DNA of 64,000 nt from Echinochloa phyllopogon (Eukaryota; Streptophyta; Magnoliopsida; Poales; Poaceae). Shown here in pieces: positions 1 to 14,208 of this stretch. The position numbers were made by a program, and so were the translations under genes. Location of the stretch: the NCBI GenBank assembly GCA_033239725.1, contig BTCW01000005.1, forward strand, positions 24,293,001 to 24,357,000, in the 5' to 3' direction. The first letter of the stretch is position 1; every line of letters begins with the position of its first letter. The notes below the pieces were generated by a model that made no database searches, was not told the origin of the DNA, and saw only the letters and a list, made by a program, of their open reading frames with translations.

Positions 1-284
1 CCGAAACGAACTACCGATTCACGCCAGAAACGAAACGAACGCACCCAATCCACTTTTTTTGGACCCAATAGTGATGTTTTGGTTTGTTTTGGTCAGTTTC
101 GTTACTGTGCAAAAACCATGCCGGGATAGCATTTAATGCACCGATTCTGGCCGGAACCGAAACGAACTACCGATTCGCACCAGAAACGAAACGAACGCAC
201 CCAATCCACTTTTTTGGACACAATAGTGATGTTTTGGTTCGTTTTGGCCAGTTTTGTTACTGTGCAAAAAATCATGCCGGGATA

Positions 285-411
285 GCATTTAATGCACCGA
301 TTTAGCCCGGAACCGAAACGAACGCACCCAATCCAATTTTTCGGACCCAATAGTGATGTTTTGGTTGTATTTCGTCAGTTTCGTTACTGTGCAAAAAACC
401 ATGCCAGGTTA
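285..411 (+). repeat. Short 127 bp monomer, marker of duplicated blocks
   Basis: This monomer lacks 29 bp compared with the standard one: it passes from CCGAAACGAAC straight to GCACCC. The word CGAAACGAAC occurs at both ends of the missing stretch, so the deletion fits recombination between short direct repeats. It also carries CCAATTTTTCGG and GTTGTATTTCG. Copies sit at 285-411, 4153-4279, 7714-7840, 8466-8592, 12647-12773 and 16833-16959, all left of the retrotransposon. Shared flanking variants show the six descend from one event by block duplication. Confidence 0.9.
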
Positions 412-1349
412 GCATTTAATGCATCGATTCGGGCCGAAATTGAAACGAACTACCGATTCGCGCTAGAAACGAAACGAACGCACCCAATCCACTGTTTTTG
501 GACCCGATAGTGATGTTTTGGTTCGTTTTGGTCAGTTTTGTTACTGTGCAAAAAACCATGCCGGGATAGCATTTAATGCACCGATTCGGGCCGGAACCGA
601 AACGAACTACCGATTCGCGCCAGAAACGAAAGGAACGCACCCAATCCACTTTTTTGGACCGAATAGTGATGTTTTGGTTCGTTTTGGTCGGTTTCGTTAC
701 TGTGCAAAAAACCATGTCGGGATAGCATTTAATGCACCGATTTAGCCCGGAACCGAAACGAACTACCGATTCGAGCCAGAAACGAAAGGAACGCACCCAA
801 TCTACTTTTTCGGACCCAATGATGATGTTTTGGTTCGTTTTGGTCAGTTTCGTTACTGTGCAAAAAACCATGCCGGGATAGCATTTAATGCACCGATTCG
901 GGCCTGAACCGAAACGAACTACCGATTCGCGCCAGAAATGAAACGAACGCACCCAATCCACTTTTTCGGACCCAATAGTGATGTTTTGGTTCGTTTTCCT
1001 CAGTTTCAATACTGTGCAAAAAACCATGCCGGGTTAGCATTTAATGCACCGATTCGGGCCGGAACTGAAACGAACTACCGATTCGCGCCAGAAACGAAAC
1101 GAACGCACCCAATCCACTGTTTTTGGACCCAATAGTGATATTTTGGTTCGTTTTGGTCAGTTTTGTTACTGTGCAAAAAACCATGCCGGGATAGCGTTTA
1201 ATGCACCGATTCGGGCCGGAACCGAAACGAACTACCGATTCACGCCAGAAACGAAACGAATGCACCCAATCCACTTTTTCGGACCCAATAGTGATGTTTT
1301 GGTTCGTTTTCATCAGTTTTGTTACTGTGCAAAAAACCATGCCGGGTTA

Positions 1350-1498
1350 GCATTTAATGCACCGATTCGGGCCGGAACCGAAACGAACTACCGATTCGCG
1401 CTAGAAACGAAACGAACTACCGATTTTTTGGACCCAATAGTGATGTTTTGGTTCGTTTTGGATAGTTTCGTTACTGTGCAAAAAACCATGCCGGGATA
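1350..1498 (+). repeat. 149 bp hybrid monomer (copy 1)
   Basis: The CpG-rich half ends in CGAACTACCGA fused directly to the T-run and GGACCC, so the CGCACCCAATCCAC part is missing. The monomer is 7 bp short and shifts the reading phase. The same hybrid occurs at 9063-9211. Confidence 0.88.
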
Positions 1499-4400
1499 GC
1501 ATTTAATGCACCGATTTAGCCAGGAACCGAAACGAACTACCGATTCGCGCCAGAAACGAAAGGAACGCACCCAATCCACTTTTTTGGACCGAATAGTGAT
1601 GTTTTGGTTCGTTTTGGTCGGTTTCGTTAATGTGCAAAAAACCATGCCGGGATAGCATTTAATGCACCGATTTAGCCCGGAACCGAAACGAACTACCGAT
1701 TCGCGCCAGAAACGAAAGGAACGCACCCAATCTACTTTTTCGGACCCAATGATGATGTTTTGGTTCGTTTTGGTCAGTTTCGTTACTGTGCAAAAAACCA
1801 TGCCGGGATAGCATTTAATGCACCGATTCGGGCCGGAACCGAAACGAACTACCGATTCGCGCCAGAAACGAAACGAACGCACCCAATCCACTTTTTCGGA
1901 CCCAATAGTGATGTTTTGGTTCGTTTTCCTTAGTTTCAATACTGTGCAAAAAACCATGCCGGGTTAGCATTTAATGCACCGATTCGGGCCGGAACTTAAA
2001 CGAACTACCGAGTCGCGCCAGAAACGAATCGAACGCACCCAATCCACTTTTTTTGGACCCAATAGTGATGTTTTGGTTCGTTTTGGTCAGTTTTGTTACT
2101 GTGCAAAAAACCATGCCGGGATAGCATTTAATGCACCAATTCGGGCCGGAACCGAAACGAACTACCGATTCGCGCCAGAAACGAAACGAACGCACCCAAT
2201 CCACTTTTTCGGACCCAATAGTGATGTTTTGGTTCGTTTTCGTCAGTTTTGTTACTGTGCAAAAAACCATGCCGGGTTAGCATTTAATGCACCGATTCGG
2301 GCCGGAACCGAAACGAACTACCGATTCGCGCCAGAAACGAAACGAACGCACCCAATCCACTTTTTTGGACACAATAGTGATGTTTTGGTTCGTTTTTGCC
2401 AGTTTTGTTACTGTGCAAAAAACCATGCCGGGATAGCATTTAATGCACCGATTTAGCCCGGAACCGAAACGAACTACCGATTCGGGCCAGAAACGAAACG
2501 AACGCACCGAATCCACTTTTTTGGACCCAATAGTGATGTTTTGGTTTGTTTTGGTCAGTTTCGTTACTGTGCAAAAACCATGCCGGGATAGCATTTAATG
2601 CACCGATTTAGCCCGGAACCGAAACGAACTACAGATTCGCGCCAGAAACGAAACGAACGCACACAATCCACTTTTTCGGACCCAATAGTGATGTTTTGGT
2701 TGTATTTCGTCAGTTTTGTTACTGTGCAAAAAACCATGCCGGGTTAGCATTTAATGCACCGATTCGGGCCGGAACTGAAACGAACTACCGATTCACGCCA
2801 GAAACGAAACGAACGCACCCAATCCACTGTTTTTGGACCCAATAGTGATGTTTTGGTTCGTTTTGGTCAGTTTTGTTACTGTGCAAAAAACCATGCCGGG
2901 ATAGCATTTAATGCACCGATTCGGGCCGGAACCGAAACGAACTACCGATTCACGCCAGAAACGAAACGAACGCACCCAATCCACTTTTTCGGACCCAATA
3001 GTGATGTTTTGGTTCGTTTTCGTCAGTTTTGTTACTGTGCAAAAAACCATGCCGGGTTAGCATTTAATGCACCGATTTAGCCCGGAACCGAAACGAACTA
3101 CCGATTCGCGCCAGAAACGAGAGGAACGCACCCAATCTACTTTTTCGGACCCAATGATGATGTTTTGGTTCGTTTTGGTCAGTTTCATTACTGTGCAAAA
3201 AACCATGCCGGGATAGCATTTAATGCACCGATTCGGGCCGGAACCGAAACGAACTACCGATTCGCGCCAGAAACGAAACGAACGCACCCAATCCACTTTT
3301 TCGGACCCAATAGTGATGTTTTGGTTCGTTTTCCTCAGTTTCAATACTGTGCAAAAAACCATGCCGGGTTAGCATTTAATGCACCGATTCGGGCCGGAAC
3401 TGAAACGAACTACCGATTCGCGCCAGAAACGAAACGAACGCACCCAATCCACTGTTTTTGGACCCAATAGTGATGTTTTGGTTCGTTTTGGTCAGTTTTG
3501 TTACTGTGCAAAAAACCATGCCGGGATAGCATTTAATGCACCAATTCGGGCCGGAACCGAAACGAACTACCGATTCGCGCCAGAAACGAAACGAACGCAC
3601 CCAATCCACTTTTTCGGACCCAATAGTGATGTTTTGGTTCGTTTTCGTCAGTTTTGTTACTGTGCAAAAAACCATGCCGGGTTAGCATTTAATGCACCGA
3701 TTCGGGCCGGAACCGAAACGAACTACCGATTCGTGCCAGAAACGAAACGAACGCACCCAATCCACTTTTTCGGACCCAATAGTGATGTTTTGGTTCGTTT
3801 TCGTCAGTTTTGTTACTGTGCAAAAAACCATGCCGGGTTAGAATTTAATGCACCGATTCGGGCCGGAACCGAAACGAACTACCGATTCACGCCAGAAACG
3901 AAACGAACGCACCCAATCCACTTTTTTTGGACCCAATAGTGATGTTTTGGTTTGTTTTGGTCAGTTTCGTTACTGTGCAAAAACCATGCCGGGATAGCAT
4001 TTAATGCACCGATTCTGGCCGGAACCGAAACGAACTACCGATTCGCACCAGAAACGAAACGAACGCACCCAATCCACTTTTTTGGACACAATAGTGATGT
4101 TTTGGTTCGTTTTGGCCAGTTTTGTTACTGTGCAAAAAACCATGCCGGGATAACATTTAATGCACCGATTTAGCCCGGAACCGAAACGAACGCACCCAAT
4201 CCAATTTTTCGGACCCAATAGTGATGTTTTGGTTGTATTTCGTCAGTTTCGTTACTGTGCAAAAAACCATGCCAGGTTAGCATTTAATGCATCGATTCGG
4301 GCCGAAATTGAAACGAACTACCGATTCGCGCTAGAAACGAAACGAACGCACCCAATCCACTGTTTTTGGACCCAATAGTGATGTTTTGGTTCGTTTTGGT

Positions 4401-7400
4401 CACTTTTGTTACTGTGCAAAAAACCATGCCGGGATAGCATTTAATGCACCGATTCGGGCCGGAACCGAAACGAACTACCGATTCGCGCCAGAAACGAAAG
4501 GAACGCACCCAATCCACTTTTTTGGACCGAATAGTAATGTTTTGGTTCGTTTTGGTCGGTTTCGTTACTGTGCAAAAAACCATGTCGGGATAGCATTTAA
4601 TGCACCGATTTAGCCCGGAACCGAAACGAACTACCGATTCGCGCCAGAAACGAAAGGAACGCACCCAATCTACTTTTTCGGACCCAATGATGATGTTTTG
4701 GTTCGTTTTGGTCAGTTTCGTTACTGTGCAAAAAACCATGCCGGGATAGCATTTAATGCACCGATTCGGGCCGGAACCGAAACGAACTACCGATTCGCGC
4801 CAGAAACGAAACGAACGCACCCAATCCACTTTTTCGGACCCAATAGTGATGTTTTGGTTCGTTTTCCTCAGTTTCAATACTGTGCAAAAAACCATGCCGG
4901 GTTAGCATTAAATGCACCGATTCGGGCCGGAACTGAAACGAACTACCGATTCGCGCCAGAAACGAAACGAACGCACCCAATCCACTGTTTTTGGACCCAA
5001 TAGTGATATTTTGGTTCGTTTTGGTCAGTTTTGTTACTGTGCAAAAAACCATGCCGGGATAGCATTTAATGCACCGATTCGGGCCGGAACCGAAACGAAC
5101 TACCGATTCACGCCAGAAACGAAACGAACGCACCCAATCCACTTTTTCGGACCCAATAGTGATGTTTTGGTTCGTTTTCATCAGTTTTGTTACTGTGCAA
5201 AAAACCATGTCGGGTTAGCATTTAATGCACCGATTCGGGCCGGAACCGAAACGAACTACCGATTCGCGCTAGAAACGAAACGAACGCACCCAATCCACTT
5301 TTTTTGGACCCAATAGTGATGTTTTGGATCGTTTTGGTCGGTTTGGTTACTGTGCAAAAAACCATGCCGGGATAGCATTTAATGCACCGATTTAGCACGG
5401 AACCGAAACGAACTACCGATTCGCGCCAGAAACGAAAGGAACGCACCCAATCCATTTTTTGGACCCAATAGTGATGTTTTGGTTCGTTTTCATCAGTTTT
5501 GTTACTGTGCAAAAAACCATGCCGGGTTAGCATTTAATGCACCGATTCGGGCCGGAACCGAAACGAACTACCGATTCACGCCAGAAACGAAACGAACGCA
5601 CCCAATCCACTTTTTTTGGACCCAATAGTGATGTTTTGGTTTGTTTTGGTCAGTTTCGTTACTGTGCAAAAACCATGCCGGGATAGCATTTAATGCACCG
5701 ATTCGGGCCGGAACCGAAACGAACTACCGATTCGCGCCTGAAACGAAACGAACGCACCCAATCCACTTTTTTGGACCGAATAGTGATGTTTTGGTTCATT
5801 TTCGTCAGTTTTGTTACTGTGCAAAAAACCATGCCGGGTTAGCATTTAATGCACCGATTCGGGCCGGAACCGAAACGAACTACCGATTCGTGCCAGAAAC
5901 GAAACGAACGCACCCAATCCACTTTTTGGGACACAATAGTGATGTTTTGGTTCGTTTTTGCCAGTTTTGTTACTGTGCAAAAAACCATGCCGGGATAGCA
6001 TTTAATGCACCGATTTAGCCCGGAACCGAAACGAACTACCGATTCGGGCCAGAAACGAAACGAACGCACCGAATCCACTTTTTTGGACCCAATAGTGATG
6101 TTTTGGTTTGTTTTGGTCAGTTTCGTTACTGTGCAAAAACCATGCCGGGATAGCATTTAATGCACCGATTTAGCCCGGAACCGAAACGAACTACAGATTC
6201 GCGCCAGAAACGAAACGAACGCACACAATCCACTTTTTCGGACCCAATAGTGATGTTTTGGTTGTATTTCGTCAGTTTTGTTACTGTGCAAAAAACCATG
6301 CCGGGTTAGCATTTAATGCACCGATTCGGGCCGGAACTGAAACGAACTACCGATTCACGCCAGAAACGAAACGAACGCACCCAATCCACTGTTTTTGGAC
6401 CCAATAGTGATGTTTTGGTTCGTTTTGGTCAGTTTTGTTACTGTGCAAAAAACCATGCCGGGATAGCATTTAATGCACCGATTCGGGCCGGAACCGAAAC
6501 GAACTACCGATTCACGCCAGAAACGAAACGAACGCACCCAATCCACTTTTTCGGACCCAATAGTGATGTTTTGGTTCGTTTTCGTCAGTTTTGTTACTGT
6601 GCAAAAGACCATGCCGGGTTAGCATTTAATGCACCGATTTAGCCCGGAACCGAAACGAACTACCGATTCGCGCCAGAAACGAAAGGAACGCACCCAATCT
6701 ACTTTTTCGGACCCAATGATGATGTTTTGGTTCGTTTTGGTCAGTTTGATTACTGTGCAAAAAACCATGCCGGGATAGCATTTAATGCACCGATTCGGGC
6801 CGGAACCGAAACGAACTACCGATTCGCGCCAGAAACGAAACGAACGCACCCAATCCACTTTTTCGGACCCAATAGTGATGTTTTGGTTCGTTTTCCTTAG
6901 TTTCAATACTGTGCAAAAAACCATGCCGGGTTAGCATTTAATGCACCGATTCGGGCCGGAACTGAAACGAACTACCGATTCGCGCCAGAAACGAAACGAA
7001 CGCACCCAATCCACTGTTTTGGACCCAATAGTGATGTTTTGGTTCGTTTTGGTCAGTTTTGTTACTGTGCAAAAAACCATGCCGGGATAGCATTTAATGC
7101 ACCAATTCGGGCCGGAACCGAAACGAACTACCGATTCGCGCCAGAAACGAAACGAACGCACCCAATCCACTTTTTCGGACCCAATAGTGATGTTTTGGTT
7201 CGTTTTCGTCAGTTTTGTTACTGTGCAAAAAACCATGCCGGGTTAGTATTTAATGCACCGATTCGGGCCGGAACCGAAACGAACTACCGATTCGTGCCAG
7301 AAACGAAACGAACGCACCCAATCCACTTTTTCGGACCCAATAGTGATGTTTTGGTTCGTTTTCGTCAGTTTTGTTACTGTGCAAAAAACCATGCCGGGTT

Positions 7401-7512
7401 AGAATTTAATGCACCGATTCGGGCCGGAACCGAAACGAACTACCGATTCACGCCAGAAACGAAACGAACGCACCCAATCCACTTTTTTTGGACCCAATAG
7501 TGATGTTTTGGT

Positions 7513-9016
7513 TTGTTTTGGTCAGTTTCGTTACTGTGCAAAAACCATGCCGGGATAGCATTTAATGCACCGATTCTGGCCGGAACCGAAACGAACTACC
7601 GATTCGCACCAGAAACGAAACGAACGCACCCAATCCACTTTTTTGGACACAATAGTGATGTTTTGGTTCGTTTTGGCCAGTTTTGTTACTGTGCAAAAAA
7701 TCATGCCGGGATAGCATTTAATGCACCGATTTAGCCCGGAACCGAAACGAACGCACCCAATCCAATTTTTCGGACCCAATAGTGATGTTTTGGTTGTATT
7801 TCGTCAGTTTCGTTACTGTGCAAAAAACCATGCCAGGTTAGCATTTAATGCATCGATTCGGGCCGAAATTGAAACGAACTACCGATTCGCGCTAGAAACG
7901 AAACGAACGCACCCAATCCACTGTTTTTGGACCCGATAGTGATGTTTTGGTTCGTTTTGGTCAGTTTTGTTACTGTGCAAAAAACCATGCCGGGATAGCA
8001 TTTAATGCACCGATTCGGGCTGGAACCGAACCGAACTACCGATTCGCGCCAGAAACGAAAGGAACGCACCCAATCCACTGTTTTTGGACCCAATAGTGAT
8101 ATTTTGGTTCGTTTTGGTCAGTTTTGTTACTGTGCAAAAAACCATGCCGGGATAGCATTTAATGCACCGATTCGGGCCGGAACCGAAACGAACTACCGAT
8201 TCACGCCAGAAACGAAACGAATGCACCCAATCCACTTTTTTGGACACAATAGTGATGTTTTGGTTTGTTTTGGTCAGTTTCGTTACTGTGCAAAAACCGT
8301 GCCGGGATAGCATTTAATGCACCGATTCTGGCCGGAACCGAAACGAACTACCGATTCGCACCAGAAACGAAACGAACGCACCCAATCCACTTTTTTGGAC
8401 ACAATAGTGATGTTTTGGTTCGTTTTGGCCAGTTTTGTTACTGTGCAAAAAATCATGCCGGGATAGCATTTAATGCACCGATTTAGCCCGGAACCGAAAC
8501 GAACGCACCCAATCCAATTTTTCGGACCCAATAGTGATGTTTTGGTTGTATTTCGTCAGTTTCGTTACTGTGCAAAAAACCATGCCAGGTTAGCATTTAA
8601 TGCATCGATTCGGGCCGAAATTGAAACGAACTACCGATTCGCGCTAGAAACGAAACGAACGCACCCAATCCACTGTTTTTGGACCCGATAGTGATGTTTT
8701 GGTTCGTTTTGGTCAGTTTTGTTACTGTGCAAAAAACCATGCCGGGATAGCATTTAATGCACCGATTCGGGCCGGAACCGAAACGAACTACCGATTCGCG
8801 CCAGAAACGAAACGAACGCACCCAATCCACTGTTTTTGGACCCAATAGTGATATTTTGGTTCGTTTTGGTCAGTTTTGTTACTGTGCAAAAAACCATGCC
8901 GGGATAGCATTTAATGCACCGATTCGGGCCGGAACCGAAACGAACTACCGATTCACGCCAGAAACGAAACGAACGCACCCAATCCACTTTTTCGGACCCA
9001 ATAGTGATGTTTTGGT
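7513..9016 (+). repeat. Five-monomer block in tandem (752 bp period)
   Basis: The block starting near 7513 recurs near 8265. Matching points are 7721/8473, 7845/8597 and 8002/8754, all 752 bp apart. That is five monomers, one of them the 127 bp type. Some variants differ between the copies, for example the C/T in AAAAACC(A/G)TG near 8298. Confidence 0.8.
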
Positions 9017-9062
9017 TCGTTTTCGTCAGTTTTGTTACTGTGCAAAAAACCATGCCGGGTTA

Positions 9063-9211
9063 GCATTTAATGCACCGATTCGGGCCGGAACCGAAACGAA
9101 CTACCGATTCGCGCTAGAAACGAAACGAACTACCGATTTTTTGGACCCAATAGTGATGTTTTGGTTCGTTTTGGATAGTTTCGTTACTGTGCAAAAAACC
9201 ATGCCGGGATA
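9063..9211 (+). repeat. 149 bp hybrid monomer (copy 2)
   Basis: Same fused structure as 1350-1498, 7713 bp away, with similar neighbours on both sides. This indicates block duplication rather than two separate events. Confidence 0.88.
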
Positions 9212-10022
9212 GCATTTAATGCACCGATTTAGCCAGGAACCGAAACGAACTACCGATTCGCGCCAGAAACGAAAGGAACGCACCCAATCCACTTTTTTGG
9301 ACCGAATAGTGATGTTTTGGTTCGTTTTGGTCGGTTTCGTTACTGTGCAAAAAACCATGCCGGGATAGCATTTAATGCACCGATTTAGCCCGGAACCGAA
9401 ACGAACTACCGATTCGCGCCAGAAACGAAAGGAACGCACCCAATCTACTTTTTCGGACCCAATGATGATGTTTTGGTTCGTTTTGGTCAGTTTCGTTACT
9501 GTGCAAAAAACCATGCCGGGATAGCATTTAATGCACCGATTCGGGCCGGAACCGAAACGAACTACCGATTCGCGCCAGAAACGAAACGAACGCACCCAAT
9601 CCACTTTTTCGGACCCAATAGTGATGTTTTGGTTCGTTTTCCTTAGTTTCAATACTGTGCAAAAAACCATGCCGGGTTAGCATTTAATGCACCGATTCGG
9701 GCCGGAACCGAAACGAACTACCGAGTCGCGCCAGAAACGAATCGAACGCACCCAATCCACTATTTTGGACCCAATAGTGATGTTTTGGTTCGTTTTGGCC
9801 AGTTTTGTTACTGTGCAAAAAACCATGCCGGGATAGCATTTAATGCTCCGATTTAGCCCGGAACCGAAACGAACTACAGATTCGCGCCATAAACGAAACG
9901 AACGCACCCAATCCACTGTTTTTGGACCCAATAGTGATATTTTGGTTCGTTTTGGTCAGTTTTGTTACTGTGCAAAAAACCATGTCGGGATAGCATTTAA
10001 TGCACCGATTCGGGCCGGAACC

Positions 10023-13000
10023 GAAACGAACTACCGATTCGCGCCAGAAACGAAAGGAACGCACCCAATCCACTTTTTTGGACACAATAGTGATGTTTTG
10101 GTTCGTTTTTGCCAGTTTTGTTACTGTGCAAAAAACCATGTCGGGATAGCATTTAATGCACCGATTTAGCCCGGAACCGAAACGAACTACCGATTCGCGC
10201 CAGAAACGAAAGGAACGCACCCAATCTACTTTTTCGGACCCAATGATGATGTTTTGGTTTGTTTTGGTCAGTTTCGTTACTGTGCAAAAAACCATGCCGG
10301 GATAGCATTTAATGCACCGATTCGGGCCGGAACCGAAACGAACTACCGATTCGCGCCAGAAACGAAACGAACGCACCCAATCCACTTTTTCGGACCCAAT
10401 AGTGATGTTTTGGTTCGTTTTCCTCAGTTTCAATACTGTGCAAAAAACCATGCCGGGTTAGCATTAAATGCACCGATTCGGGCCGGAACTGAAACGAACT
10501 ACCGATTCGCGCCAGAAACGAAACGAACGCACCCAATCCACTGTTTTTGGACCCAATAGTGATGTTTTGGTTCGTTTTGGTCAGTTTTGTTACTGTGCAA
10601 AAAACCATGCCGGGATAGCATTTAATGCACCGATTCGGGCCGGAACCGAAACGAACTACCGATTCACGCCAGAAACGAAACGAACGCACCCAATCCACTT
10701 TTTCGGACCCAATAGTGATGTTTTGGTTCGTTTTCGTCAGTTTTGTTACTGTGCAAAAAACCATGCCGGGTTAGCATTTAATGCACCGATTCGGGCCGGA
10801 ACCGAAACGAACTACCGATTCGCGCCAGAAACGAAACGAACGCACCCAATCCACTTTTTTGGACACAATAGTGATGTTTTGGTTCGTTTCTGCCAGTTTT
10901 GTTACTATGCAAAAAACCATGTCGGGATAGCATTTAATGCACCGATTTAGCCCGGAACCGAAACGAACTACCGATTCGCGCCAGAAACGAAAGGAACGCA
11001 CCCAATCTACTTTTTCGGACCCAATGATGATGTTTTGGTTTGTTTTGGTCAGTTTCGTTACTGTGCAAAAAACCATGCCGGGATAGCATTTAATGCACCG
11101 ATTCGGGCCGGAACCGAAACGAACTACCGATTCGCGCCAGAAACGAAACGAACGCACCCAATCCACTTTTTCGGACCCAATAGTGATGTTTTGGTTCGTT
11201 TTCCTCAGTTTCAATACTGTGCAAAAAACCATGCCGGGTTAGCATTAAATGCACCGATTCGGGCCGGAAGTGAAACGAACTACCGATTCGCGCCAGAAAC
11301 GAAACGAACGCACCCAATCCACTGTTTTTGGACCCAATAGTGATGTTTTGGTTCGTTTTGGTCAGTTTTGTTACTGTGCAAAAAACCATGCCGGGATAGC
11401 ATTTAATGCACCGATTCGGGCCGGAACCGAAACGAACTACCGATTCACGCCAGAAACGAAACGAACGCACCCAATCCACTTTTTCGGACCCAATAGTGAT
11501 GTTTTGGTTCGTTTTCGTCAGTTTTGTTACTGTGCAAAAAACCATGTCGGGTTAGCATTTAATGCACCGATTTAGCCCGGAACCGAAACGAACTACCGAT
11601 TCGCGCTAGAAACGAGAGGAACGCACCCAATCTACTTTTTCGGACCCAATGATGATGTTTTGGTTCGTTTTGGTCAGTTTCATTACTGTGCAAAAAACCA
11701 TGCCGGGATAGCATTTAATGCACCGATTCGGGCCGGAACCGAAACGAACTACCGATTCGCGCCAGAAACGAAACGAACGCACCCAATCCACTTTTTCGGA
11801 CCCAATAGTGATGTTTTGGTTCGTTTTCATCAGTTTTGTTACTGTGCAAAAAACCATGCCGGGTTAGCATTTAATGCACCGATTCGGGCCGGAACCGAAA
11901 CGAACTACCGATTCGCGCCAGAAACGAAACGAACGCACCCAATCCACTGTTTTTGGACCCAATAGTGATGTTTTGGTTCGTTTTGGTCAGTTTCGTTACT
12001 GTGCAAAAACCATGCCGGGATAGCATTTAATGCACCGATTCGGGCCGGAACCGAAACGAACTACCGATTCGCGCCTGAAACGAAACGAACGCACCCAATC
12101 CACTTTTTCGGACCGAATAGTGATGTTTTGGTTCGTTTTCGTCAGTTTTGTTACTGTGCAAAAAACCATGCCGGGTTAGCATTTAATGCACCGATTCGGG
12201 CCGGAACCGAAACGAACTACCGATTCGTGCCAGAAACGAAACGAACGCACCCAATCCACTTTTTCGGACCCAATAGTGATGTTTTGGTTCGTTTTCATCA
12301 GTTTTGTTACTGTGCAAAAAACCATGCCGGGTTAGAATTTAATGCACCGATTCGGGCCGGAACCGAAACGAACTACCGATTCACGCCAGAAACGAAACGA
12401 ACGCACCCAATCCACTTTTTTTGGACCCAATAGTGATGTTTTGGTTTGTTTTGGTCAGTTTCGTTACTGTGCAAAAACCATGCCGGGATAGCATTTAATG
12501 CACCGATTCTGGCCGGAACCGAAACGAACTACCGATTCGCACCAGAAACGAAACGAACGCACCCAATCCACTTTTTTGGACACAATAGTGATGTTTTGGT
12601 TCGTTTTGGCCAGTTTTGTTACTGTGCAAAAAACCATGCCGAGATAACATTTAATGCACCGATTTAGCCCGGAACCGAAACGAACGCACCCAATCCAATT
12701 TTTCGGACCCAATAGTGATGTTTTGGTTGTATTTCGTCAGTTTCGTTACTGTGCAAAAAACCATGCCAGGTTAGCATTTAATGCATCGATTCGGGCCGAA
12801 ATTGAAACGAACTACCGATTCGCGCTAGAAACGAAACGAACGCACCCAATCCACTGTTTTTGGACCCAATAGTGATGTTTTGGTTCGTTTTGGTCAGTTT
12901 TGTTACTGTGCAAAAAACCATGCCGGGATAGCATTTAATGCACCGATTCGGGCCGGAACCGAAACGAACTACCGATTCGCGCCAGAAACGAAAGGAACGC

Positions 13001-13524
13001 ACCCAATCCACTTTTTTGGACCGAATAGTGATGTTTTGGTTCGTTTTGGTCGGTTTCGTTACTGTGCAAAAAACCATGTCGGGATAGCATTTAATGCACC
13101 GATTTAGCCCGGAACCGAAACGAACTACCGATTCGCGCCAGAAACGAAAGGAACGCACCCAATCCACTTTTTCGGACCCAATGATGATGTTTTGGTTCGT
13201 TTTGGTCAGTTTCGTTACTGTGCAAAAAACCATGCCGGGATAGCATTTAATGCACCAATTCGGGCCGGAACCGAAACGAACTACCGATTCGCGCCAGAAA
13301 CGAAAGGAACGCACCCAATCCACTTTTTTGGACCGAATATTGATGTTTTGGTTCGTTTTGGTCGGTTTCATTACTGTGCAAAAAACCATGCCGGGATAGC
13401 ATTTAATGCACCGATTTAGCCCGGAACCGAAACGAACTACCGATTCGCGCCAGAAACGAAAGGAACGCACCCAATCCACTTTAACGGACCCAACGATGAT
13501 GTTTTGGTTCGTTTTGGTCAGTTT
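10023..13524 (+). repeat. Large duplicated satellite block, copy A
   Basis: About 3502 bp that recurs at 14209-17710, 4186 bp away. Every translated segment I compared across the block is identical, as are rare variants such as TTTCTGCCAG with ACTATGC (near 10887-10908 and 15073-15094), the 127 bp monomer and the 155 bp monomers. The limits are the first mismatches I found: 10021-10022 against 14207-14208 (CC/GT) and 13525 against 17711 (T/C). Confidence 0.85.
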
Positions 13525-14208
13525 TGTTACTGTGCAAAAAACCATGCCGGGATAGCATTTAATGCACCGATTCGGGCCGGAACCGAAACGAACTACCGAT
13601 TCGCGCCAGAAACGAAAGGAACGCACCCAATCCACTTTTTTGGACCGAATAGTGATGTTTTGGTTCGTTTTGGTCGGTTTCGTTACTGTGCAAAAAACCA
13701 TGTCGGGATAGCATTTAATGCACCGATTTAGCCCGGAACCGAAACGAACTACCGATTCGCGCCAGAAACGAAAGGAACGCACCCAATCCACTTTTTCGGA
13801 CCCAATGATGATGTTTTGGTTCGTTTTGGTCAGTTTCGTTACTGTGCAAAAAACCATGCCGGGATAGCATTTAATGCACCAATTCGGGCCGGAACCGAAA
13901 CGAACTACCGATTCGCGCCAGAAACGAAAGGAACGCACCCAATCCACTTTTTTGGACCCAATAGTGATGTTTTGGTTTGTTTTGGTCAGTTTCGTTACTG
14001 TGCAAAAAACCATGCCGGGATAGCATTTAATGCACCGATTCGGGCCGGAACCGAAACGAACTACCGATTCGCGCCAGAAACGAAACGAACGCACCCAATC
14101 CACTTTTTCGGACCCAATAGTGATGTTTTGGTTCGTTTTCCTCAGTTTCAATACTGTGCAAAAAACCATGCCGGGTTAGCATTAAATGCACCGATTCGGG
14201 CCGGAAGT

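Noticed and set aside
416..1027. Numerous 60-463 codon frames across the satellite as genes or a repeat-protein family
   Set aside because: They occur on both strands, follow the 52-codon period exactly, start and end wherever a monomer variant creates or removes a stop, and have no recognisable domain.
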